Positions 56,268 through 64,000 of a stretch of 64,000 nt of DNA are shown in pieces. The position numbers were made by a program, and so were the translations under genes. Position 1 is the stretch's first letter; the number at the start of each line of letters is the position of its first letter. Under the pieces are notes generated by a model. It saw only the letters and a list, made by a program, of their open reading frames with translations, made no database searches and was not told the DNA's origin. Source of the stretch: Odontesthes bonariensis (lineage: Eukaryota; Chordata; Actinopteri; Atheriniformes; Atherinopsidae); the NCBI RefSeq assembly GCF_027942865.1, contig NC_134507.1:39404797-39468796 (forward strand), read 5' to 3'.

Positions 56268-57570
56268 CATACCAGCCCCGACTAGGAGTTGAGGATGCTA
56301 TCATCTACCTGCTCAACCGTGTCTACGCTCACCTGGACAAGCCAGCGAGCACTGTGAGAATCACGTTCGTTGATTTCTCCAGTGCATTCAACACCATCAG
56401 GCCGGCTCTGCTGGGTGAGAAACTGACGACGATGCAGGTGGATGCCCCCATAGTGTCCTGGATTGTGGATTTCCTGACTGGCAGACCACAGTACGTGCGC
56501 CTGCAGCACTGCGGGTCAGACAAGGTGATCTGCAGCACCGGTGCCCCGCAGGGGACCGTCCTCTCTCCCTTCCTCTTCACCCTGTACACCACAGACTTCA
56601 GCTACGGCACAGAGACCTGCCACCTTCAGAAGTTTTCTGACGACTCTGCAGTAGTTGGATGCATCAGTAATGGTGATGAGACGGAGTACAGGGGTGTGGT
56701 GGACAACTTTGCCACTTGGTGTGAGCAGAACCATCTGCAGCTCAACGTGGCAAAGACCAAGAAACTGGTGGTGGACTTGAGAAGGAGTAAGGCCCCAGTG
56801 ACCCCTGTCTCCATCTGTGGGGTCAACGTGGACATGGTGGAGGACTACAAATACTTAGGGGTGCACTTGGACCATAAACTGGACCGGACAAAAAACACAA
56901 ACGCCCTTTACAGGAAGGGCCAGAGCCGTCTCTATTTTCTGAGGCGGCTTAGGTCCTTCAACATCTGTCGGACAATGCTGCGGATGTTCTAGGAGTCTGT
57001 GGTGGCCAGCGCCATCCTCTACGCTGTTGCATGCTGGGGCAGCAGACTGAAGGTGAAGGACGCCAACAGACTGAACAAACTCATCCGCAAAGCCAGCCAC
57101 GTTGTCGGAGAGGAGCTGGACTCTCTGACAGCAGTGTCAGACAGAAGGATGCTGTCCAGGATCAAATCCATGCTGGACAATCCTGCACATCCTCTTCATA
57201 ATGTGTTGGGCAGCCACAGAAGCACCTTCAGCCAGAGACTGATTGCACCACGCTGCACCACAGAGCGCCACAGGAAGTCATTCCTGCCTGTGGCCATCAA
57301 ACTGTATAATTCCAGTCTCTGACATCACTTCACCATGTGCAATAACCCGGTCATAACAATAATAATTAGCTACTGAGTAGCATTGTAAATACGGTTTATT
57401 GTTTACTCTATTTTTGTACATATCGATATTTTTATTCTTATTTTATTTTTATTTTATTCCCTATCTTATTCTTATTAATCTTTATTTTCCTGTAAATAAG
57501 AGCACTGCAACAAAAGAATTTCCCGCAAGGGATTAATAAAGTTATTCTGATTCTGATTCTGATTCTGAAT
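56268..57570 (+). mobile_element. CR1/Rex1-type LINE, 5' truncated
   Basis: It starts inside the reverse transcriptase and runs to a natural 3' end (gggattaataaagttattct followed by TTCTGA repeats). Such short tandem tails are typical of CR1/L2-type LINEs. No target duplication was identified. Confidence 0.85.
56277..57322 (+). pseudogene. LINE reverse transcriptase, C-terminal two-thirds
   Basis: It reads PRLGVEDAIIYLLNRVYAHL, TFVDFSSAFNTIRPALL, TGAPQGTVLSPFLFTLYT and FSDDSAVVGC (a FSDD form of the catalytic motif; FADD is common). Next come QLNVAKTKKLVVDLRR and DYKYLGVHLDHKLD. One stop (TAG at about 56,991, where a Tyr codon is expected in RMFYESVV) breaks the frame. The C-terminus (HVVGEELDSL to LPVAIKLYNSSL) is intact. 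Confidence 0.88.
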
Positions 57571-57734
57571 AACAGCGGACTACTTTAGGAAACTCCTACG
57601 ACAGGTCTGGATCACTCGTAAATTCTGTTCGTACCTGAAAGAAAACGTAAAATACCAAAAGATTGGTGAATGCGCACATTCTCTTAAATCCCTGGCACGC
57701 ACGAGTTAAGAACAAATGTGTGCGTAGGAGCGGT

Positions 57735-58136
57735 TGTTGCATGAGGCCCAACGTCTCCACTCTCCTGGTTTCTTCCTTCCTGGACGACTGGACACTCATA
57801 TGTTCCTCTGTCATCAGTCGTCACATTTCTCAGAATCAGCGACAGGTCTCCATCCTTCATCTGTCTGTCCTGCAGATCCACCCGCTTCTTTAAACCCGGA
57901 TGATGCTTTAATGGCTCTCATGGAGCAGAAGTTTCATATCCGGACACAAAGAATATGTCTGCATCCGTTCTAAAGCAGTGTGTGACCTCCTGAGAGATGC
58001 TGAAATGTGGAACCCGACATGGCAGAATCCCATCCTGTCCAGGTTCAGCTGTGATGGTTCTGTGTTCCGCAGGAGAGGAAACAACACAGAGCAGAGAGGT
58101 TAAAGAGCTCAGATCATGCAGGAAGTCACTGTTCAT
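57735..58136 (-). pseudogene. Immunoglobulin V-set domain pseudogene
   Basis: The minus strand reads TITAEPGQDGILPCRVP (B-strand Cys), then an in-frame TGA after GYETSAP. It then reads KKRVDLQDRQMKDGDLSLIL and RNVTTDDRGTYECPVVQ (F-strand DxGxYxC). This is a V-set domain of the butyrophilin/MOG/B7-like type frequent in fish immune gene families. Cell-surface use is inferred for the parent gene. The usual V-set Trp is replaced (around SQEVTHCFR), and neither a signal peptide nor a transmembrane exon was identified nearby. Confidence 0.75.
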
Positions 58137-59842
58137 GTCGAATTGCTGCTTTTTCTGTAGCTACAGCAGGAGGAGTGAGGAGTTCTCCTGTGTTCCATGC
58201 ACTGAAGCAGCCCACTTTATTCATTCCATCACGCCTTCATGAGAGTTCTGCTGATCTGAGCCGGATGTACCACAAAGTGGGATTAACGGCCAAGCAAGGC
58301 CACTTCAGCTTTAGCTTCTTACTTGGGTGAGTTACTGCAGTAAAGTCATAAAGCCAAGCTGGTCCAGATGAATGACCTTAGTTAGAAGCTCTGAACACAG
58401 AAAACTTCCTGAAAGATGCTGTAAAAGTCAGTCGATCTTTAGTTAGCGGCTTATTGGTCACCCAACTGCGACCCAGAACATGGACACAAACCCCCACTGG
58501 CCTGAGAAGCTGGGGACGCTTCATCAAGTTCATCAAACTGAATGTAGGAATTTCTCTGTTGTTGTCAGGGAGGTCAGCAGATGTGGTGGTCGCTGCTGCC
58601 ATGGATCAACCTTCATTAGGACTTCAGAACTTTTCTACAATGTCCAAACCCTTAAATTTAATCAAATACAGTTCAGTGCTGCAGATTGATCTACCCAACA
58701 GTATAAGTAGCAGTAAAAGAACTTCTTTATTAAGGCTTGTTTTACATTTTCCATGATGACATTTTATAATGAAATATTTGGTTTAGATCTGGTTTTTTTT
58801 GTTTGTTTGTTTTTGCATCTGACACATTTATTTTGTAATTTACTTTGGTTTTAACCAGAAAAAAGTGATCAAATTCATATTTTAATCAATTAATTCATAT
58901 TTTACAATAGTTTTCTTGCTGGAAGCCCAATAAACAGGGTTACAGATGTTTGTTTCACATGTATTCAGTTCACATAAGATATACAGAATAATTAGGTCTT
59001 CTACAGAAAAGAAGAATTGATCCCGGCTCATCAGTCAAAGCATCTACAGCCACATATTTCCCTCCAAGTCATTTAAAGCTTCTTTAAAATGATTTATTCA
59101 GCCCAGCTTTGCCATTCAGCTCATTGTCCATCTGACACCAGAGAGAACAGACAGACTGAAGGACATCTTCTACAGATGGAGTGTTTGGGACAACAGGAGG
59201 AACAGACAGTGACATCATGCTCTGTTGGAGGATGTAGATCTGAAGGTAAGCTGGACCGCTGGCATGATTCAGTATGAAGGAGGACGAGGTAGGGGCACCC
59301 TCTACCATTTAAAACGCTGATAAATCTGTCTCTGCCGCTCCAAAAAAGAAAAAGGTTGATAAAACACATCCTCAGTGAAGTGATCAATGCACATTATTGG
59401 TCAATATTTACCGAAAATTGCATGGTAAAAGTTAAAGTTGTAGTTTTTGTGCTCCGTCCCGCTTAGACCCGTTCAAGCTGACTGACAGCGCTGTGACGTT
59501 TGGAACTACGGAGGCTCACATGGACCACCTGACAGCCCTTGCGGCGACATCAAAGCGTGTCGCAACTCTGTATTACTCTATAGGCAACTTTAAGGCTCTA
59601 GCATGGTTGCTGCGTCTGCTCACGCGAGCGGTGTTGATGACGTCACGAGTTCGTGCCGGCTATATATAGTGGCGCAAGTCGATGCGCCAGTAGTTGCAAT
59701 TTTCTCCGTCACAGAGGTGGCGCTGCTACGTGAAGGTTACCGCTACTCTACAACCACGAAAGTGGAGAAGAAAACAATGAAGAGCAGGAACACTGACATT
59801 AATTATACTGCTGCAGTATTCGGATCATTTTAATTTTTTAAT
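58137..59842. other. Non-coding, nothing firmly assigned
   Basis: No recognised gene. A T/G-rich tract lies near 58,790-58,815. Sequence from about 59,590 may belong to the DNA transposon remnant that follows. Confidence 0.4.
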
Positions 59843-60075
59843 TCAGTTAAAAGGTGAAGGTCTGAAGCCCCCGGCATCACCACTCCGAGTCTCTGCCCTC
59901 TTCTTTGCCTTCACATATCTGCCCCGTAGCTTCTTCCACACATTCTTACAGAACTCTCCCTCTTTCCCCAAAGTTCTGCCAATCTCTGTCCACCAGTTTT
60001 GGGAGTTTACGTGCTCCCTGTGCTGTTTCACTGCAGTTTCGTACAGCTGCCTGTACAAACCTCCTGACTGAGCCT
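59843..60075 (-). pseudogene. MADF/Myb-SANT domain fragment
   Basis: It reads YRQLYETAVKQHREHVNSQN, WWTEIGRTLGKEGEFCKNVW and KKLRGRYVKAKKRAETRSGD. This is the three-helix MADF domain typical of Harbinger-type accessory DNA-binding proteins and related host genes. The N-terminal start is shifted out of frame near 60,060. Only the domain remains. Confidence 0.75.
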
Positions 60076-60399
60076 GGTCTCACATCTGTCCATCCGATTT
60101 GTCATTCTCGGCGCAGCCAAGTTACAAAAAATCGACTGGTGCACGACAACGCGCAGCGCCGTCTTTTCAAGGGAAGCGCCATGCCTGATACGTCATTTTG
60201 ACGTCACGGTCCGCCACCGCCATGACAGACGCGTCAACTATAACTCCGGCTTTACGCGACAAACCCTGGGCGGCGCCATTACCCTCCACAAATGCACTTC
60301 ATTTCCGCCGGAAGTAGTTTGCGCAGCGTTTGCCAATGTAAACAGATGATGCTAGCTTTGACAGCCCACTCGCAGATCGTATGGCTAATAATGTCCTTA

Positions 60400-60684
60400 C
60401 AATGGGAACAGAGTTTAAATACGTTAACTGGAGATGGAGTTACTATCCCCCGCCCGAATTCGGTGCAGGACTGGGAGGATAACGTGACGACGTGGCCCAA
60501 CATAACAAACAAAACTGAGCACCTAGAAATAGAAGTACCCTACGACCAAGGCTTTGTTCAGGAGCATATCACAAGGCTGCGTACATTTTACTTTTCCCAC
60601 ATGCTCCCGAAAATCGTTGATGATTTTGTTGAGGGAAGGTTACAGCTCTGCAGTAAATATCTCAGCATTTTAAAACCAAAGTAA
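60400..60684 (+). pseudogene. Possible YqaJ-like nuclease C-terminus
   Basis: The open segment WEDNVTTWPNITNKTEHLEI, EVPYDQGFVQEHITRLRTFY, FSHMLPKIVDDFVEG resembles, from memory, the C-terminal region of YqaJ-type nucleases carried by ISL2EU DNA transposons. The match is weak. The position next to a transposase remnant supports it. A polyadenylation signal-like aataaa follows at about 60,777. Confidence 0.35.
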
Positions 60685-61086
60685 ACTGCCCTATGTAGGT
60701 GCCCAAGGGTGCCAACAGATGTCTGTTGTTTACATAATGTAATATAATGTGGAATATATTGTTGTACAAAATTGAAAATAAAGGTTGATGTAATTTCATT
60801 TCATTATTGCACTGAACTACGATCATGAGTGCCCTATCTTCCTTAGAGTGTTACAATTTCTTTTAACACAGTTCATTCATAGTAAACTCATACTTTACAT
60901 TAATAACACTGGATTAATTCATTGTTTTGAGGAAATTAAACAAATGGCTTCAACTAGAAAGATCATGTATTTAATCCTAACAGATATTAAAAAGTGAAAT
61001 ACAAAACGACCCCACACAATTACATCACTATAATAATTTACAATATTAACTGTTAAACATATACTAACAGGGACACAGGCAAGATT

Positions 61087-61269
61087 CTAAACCTCATGAG
61101 GCATTCTGATCAGTGAGAAGTGATCATCACTTCTCAGGTTAACTTGGCCAGCACAGATGGTCAAGATGTTGTCCAGTTTACGTGCCATGATGGGAACAGT
61201 CTGGGATAAAATCTTAAAGATCTTCAGTCTCTGGATTGCTCTTTCCACATGTATGCGGACATTTGTCAA
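61087..61269 (-). pseudogene. DDE transposase C-terminal fragment (Harbinger/ISL2EU type)
   Basis: 60 residues: NVRIHVERAIQRLKIFKILS, QTVPIMARKLDNILTICAGQ, VNLRSD. This is the conserved end of DDE_Tnp_4 transposases (RIHVERAxxRLKxFxIL). The stop lies 17 residues later. Nothing of the catalytic DDE core is kept. Confidence 0.8.
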
Positions 61270-61565
61270 AGCACTCTCTATCTAACCACTCGTTCAAGTG
61301 CAGCCAACTACTGCACGTCGTTCCCGAACCACTTTTCCTCTCAAGGTTTTCCATCCTTTTTCTCACTGCATCGATATCGGAGCTAGCTAGCAAAACAAAC
61401 CGGAGCCCGCCAGAACGGAAGTGGAAAGCATCGACGGGAGGAGTTTGGTGAGCTGATCTGTCGGTGTTAAAGAAGCAGAAATGAGAAACTCCTCTGAAGT
61501 TGATCAGAAATTGAGGTTTTACGGAGCACCAAAGAAAAATGTTTAATCAATATCAAACGTCAAAC

Positions 61566-62108
61566 TTAAAGGTGGGGTAGGGCTTCTTTTTCTGGAGCAT
61601 TTTTTACATATTGCTTGAAATACTCTTCACACCCCCATTGCAACCAATTAATTAAAAGTTTTGACACAAGAATGAAAAGTTTTAGTGGCCTCTAGAGCGA
61701 ACAATCCAGGAATAACACTATCCAATCATACTGAACGGACTGTTAACGATGATTGGATTCTGATGCGTCTATCAAACTGCAATCTGCTCCTCCCTCCCCC
61801 TCCTTCCCCCTGTGCGCGTACCCTGCTCCGTGAACGAATTACGTGTCCAGAAGCTTGGCAGGAAGCTAAACTAGAGCCGGCTTGGCTAGCACCTAGCATT
61901 ATTAAACGTATAGTTAGCATATACTAAATACTAAATACTAAATACGGCAACGTGTGAACGCTCGTGAACAAGCATTGTGCGTTCATGTACTCTAGAGGCG
62001 TGGGTTCGGGGGGAAGTCTGAAAAAAGGGGTTGGGACTTTTGACCTGTGTATTTTCAAAATGCAGCTTCGCTGGACTCAAAATCCAGGATCTCCTACCCT
62101 ACCTTTAA
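61566..62108. mobile_element. TTAA-flanked MITE
   Basis: ttaaaggtggggtaggg at the left faces ccctacctttaa at the right, with TTAA at both edges as in piggyBac-type insertions. It is 543 bp with no coding capacity. It contains a ctaaatactaaatacta repeat near 61,925-61,944. Confidence 0.6.
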
Positions 62109-62207
62109 CCAGTCAGTCACATTTTGTCAAAATGTTTCATCACTGATCAGCCTTTAACATTTAAAAGATGCTTTATTTCGTTCCTCGACAGCAAATTAGC
62201 TCGCTGA

Positions 62208-62215
62208 TGACGTCA
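62208..62215 (+). promoter_or_regulatory. ATF/CRE site of the 7SL promoter
   Basis: tgacgtca lies 43-50 bases before the 7SL start. The human 7SL gene has an ATF site at the same distance, so this is probably a working promoter element. Confidence 0.75.
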
Positions 62216-62257
62216 GGATCAAAAAGCCCAAAACCTGCTTGAATGAGAGCACCTGTC

Positions 62258-62553
62258 GCCGGGAGCGGGGGGGCGCGCCTGTAATCCAAGCTACCGGGAG
62301 GCTGAGGCTGGTGGATCGCTTGAACTCAGGAGTTCTGAGCTGCAGAGGACTATGTCCATCGGGTGTCCGCACTAAGTTGGGTATGGATATGGTGCGCCTG
62401 GGGTAGCCCGGGAACACCAGGTTGTCTAAGGAGGGGGGCAACGGCCCAGGTGGGAAACGGAGCAGGGCAAAGCCCCCGTGCTGCTCAGTAGTGGGATCGC
62501 ACCTGTGAATAGATGCTGTAGTGCAGCCTGAGTAATACAGCGGGACTCAGTCT
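62258..62553 (+). ncRNA. 7SL RNA (signal recognition particle RNA)
   Basis: 7SL is the RNA scaffold of the signal recognition particle in the cytosol. The start gccgggagcgggggggcgcg and the 5' Alu-type domain (aggctgaggctggtggatcg, gagttctgagctg) match vertebrate 7SL. The S domain follows with gtccgcactaagttgg, ccaggttgtctaaggagg, gaaacggagcaggg and gtgctgctcagtagtgggat. It ends near cgggactcagtct. Length is about 296 nt, close to human. Helix 8 has paired changes (gggcaaagcccc) that keep its stem, which speaks for function. A T5 terminator follows at once and a CRE-like site lies upstream. A 7SL pseudogene would not be expected to carry the promoter. Confidence 0.92.
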
Positions 62554-62557
62554 TTTT
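62553..62557 (+). terminator. RNA polymerase III terminator of 7SL
   Basis: A T5 run directly at the 3' end of the 7SL sequence. Confidence 0.8.
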
Positions 62558-63156
62558 ACACTCTTTCTGCTCTTCCACACACACACACACTGCACGCGCG
62601 CTACAACGACACGCTTTGACATCTTTTAGCAGCTTCCTCGCTGCTTCTCTGGCTTCTCTTTCCCTTACAAAGCACAGCTGTTTCTTGCTCCTGCAGCGCC
62701 TCCACCTGGACAACACGACCAATGACCATCACTCACTGCAGCTTCACAGACTCATTCTAAGAAGCTGCTCCAGAGGACACTTACCAATGAGTTTAATGGG
62801 GTGCCATGTGTTTCCACATGCCCAAACATATTTAAGGGAAAGTAAAGGACACTTAACTATTTGACCAAATTCCCACAGTTTCCTGTCTTCTTCTTTCAGC
62901 TCATCAGTGATCATACTCAACTACAACTACATACTTTGTATTCATTTTATAAGTTTCTCAGTTTTGCTCAAATTCATATGTTTAAACAAAAGGAATGATT
63001 AGATTCAAACATTCCTTAAACATCCTCTAAATCCTGTGTCCGTCTTCAGCAAAATCAGAAGAGAGAAACAAGCGACCAGACTGGTGGAGTTGAATTATTG
63101 TTAATAATTTTAGATGATTTTGACAGTTTTTAGTGCTCTGAGCAGTGCTGTTATAT
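62558..63156. other. Non-coding, nothing assigned
   Basis: It contains a short (CA)n run at about 62,578-62,590. No gene is recognised. Confidence 0.5.
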
Positions 63157-63164
63157 ATCAGAAT

Positions 63165-63635
63165 TAGGGCTGGGACTTTAGCGCGTTAATTTTGATTAAT
63201 TAACTACACACATATTAGCGCGTTAAAAAAAATAACGCATTTTAATCGCACACTATAATTTTTTTTTTTAAATACAGACGGATGGAAGCGTCGAAAAGAG
63301 CGTGGTTGTGTGCAGATTATGCAACAAGGAATTTGCGTATCACCGCAGCTTATCAAGCCTCAAATATCACCTCAACGCTAAACATGTAGCAGCTAGCGTG
63401 GAAGCTAACGGGGGCCCAACGCAGCTTAACATCCAAGATTCTATATACTGTGTTTTCATGCATGCTACATTCAGATTTCAAATAGGGATATGTTCTGTGT
63501 TTGTTGAAATATTGTTGAAAATGTTAATTTTCTAAAGGATAAAGTATATGCGATTAAAATGCGATTAATTTTGATTAATTAATTTCAAAGCCTGTAGTTA
63601 ACTCGATTAAAAATTTTAATCGAGTCACAGCCCTA
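63165..63635 (+). mobile_element. hAT-type short element with BED finger
   Basis: The ends tagggctgggac and gagtcacagcccta are inverted. A perfect 8-bp duplication atcagaat (63,157-63,164 and 63,636-63,643) flanks the element. It is 471 bp. It keeps only the start of a transposase. Confidence 0.93.
63281..63435 (+). pseudogene. BED-type zinc finger fragment
   Basis: It reads VVVCRLCNKEFAYHRSLSSL, KYHLNAKHVAASVEANGG. The spacing C-x2-C, then H-x4-H is that of BED fingers in hAT transposases. The frame loses similarity after about 63,430. Confidence 0.8.
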
Positions 63636-63643
63636 ATCAGAAT

Positions 63644-64000
63644 ATCTCAGATTATATTAAAATATGTGAATGAGTGGAAAGACCTCTGATTTTTCACATT
63701 TTGGTGTTGATCTGAATATGAATAATCCTGCCTCTGACTGCAGGAGGATCATTTAAAACAGAACTTTAACTGATGGTATTTTAGCATAGCACTTCCTTTG
63801 TTTCCTTCTGAGGTTTTCTCTGACTTCACAGACTTGCTGATCGATCAGCTCAGCGAGGGAATTGATTTCAGCGGGAGCTCAGAGATGCTTCTTCATCCTC
63901 CATGTTCACCAGCATCTCCTCCTCCTGTCCCAAACTGAGAAGCTCTCTGACTTCAAGCCTCTTTGTGCTCTGTCCTCACACCTAAACTCCACCTGAGAGG
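63644..64000. other. Window end, nothing assigned
   Basis: Non-coding by inspection. No domain or RNA feature is recognised. Confidence 0.5.

Noticed and set aside
1-64000. LTR elements, retroviral copies or Polinton-like elements
   Set aside because: No protease, integrase or capsid motifs and no long direct terminal repeats were recognised. All reverse transcriptases here are of LINE type.
1-64000. CRISPR array or prokaryotic operon
   Set aside because: There are no spaced direct repeats and no bacterial gene organisation. The content is vertebrate.

Overview
The window reads as teleost fish nuclear DNA. It contains C2H2 zinc-finger exons, vertebrate-type U2, U5, 5S and 7SL RNA genes, an immunoglobulin V-set pseudogene, and fish-type repeats (Helentron, L1, Tx1-group, L2 and CR1/Rex1-type LINEs, Tc1, hAT, Harbinger-like). 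No bacterial or plant signal was seen. A more exact taxon cannot be fixed from the sequence alone.

Layout. (1) 1-11,812 and 35,352-about 50,190 are the two arms of a large, diverged inverted duplication. The left arm continues beyond the window edge. Each arm carries, in mirror order, the 3' exon of a C2H2 zinc-finger gene, a short TIR element, a decayed Helentron (Rep remnant, Pif1-like helicase, AP-type endonuclease), an L2-type 3' end and a Tc1 fragment. The arms have since diverged. The left arm lost about 1.57 kb near 5,190. The right arm gained a hAT element at 41,521-42,587, and an L2 patch replaced about 0.53 kb of its Helentron. (2) The centre, 11,813-35,351, holds about two units of a tandem RNA-gene array (26,812-30,189). 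Each unit has U2, 5S, an inverted truncated 5S copy and U5; the three full-length genes lie on the minus strand. Three copies of a Tx1-group, Keno-like LINE surround the array. Two junctions lie inside U2 genes, which marks the LINE as U2-targeting. Copies A (14,146-18,196, +) and B (18,197-18,530 plus 24,301-26,811, -) meet tail to tail in a fold-back. Copy C (30,190-34,849, -) is truncated. Copy B is split by a full-length L1 (18,531-24,285) with two open reading frames, a T36 tail and a 15-bp target duplication. (3) 50,190-64,000 holds the rest of the right-hand zinc-finger gene (Gln/Glu-rich repeat exon at 53,229-53,696), nested TIR elements in its intron, two LINE fragments, an Ig V-set pseudogene, Harbinger/ISL2EU-type remnants, a probably functional 7SL RNA gene and a hAT-type short element with a BED finger.

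How it fits together. The functional content is RNA housekeeping (splicing U2 and U5, ribosomal 5S, SRP 7SL) plus two related zinc-finger genes that face each other across the duplication. The most notable signal is the linked U2-5S-U5 array acting as landing ground for a site-specific LINE, with fold-back junctions and hairpins at its edges. The centre is also where an assembly error is most likely, so junctions at 11,812, 18,196, 34,849 and 35,352 need single-molecule support. No LTR, retroviral or Polinton-like element was recognised.
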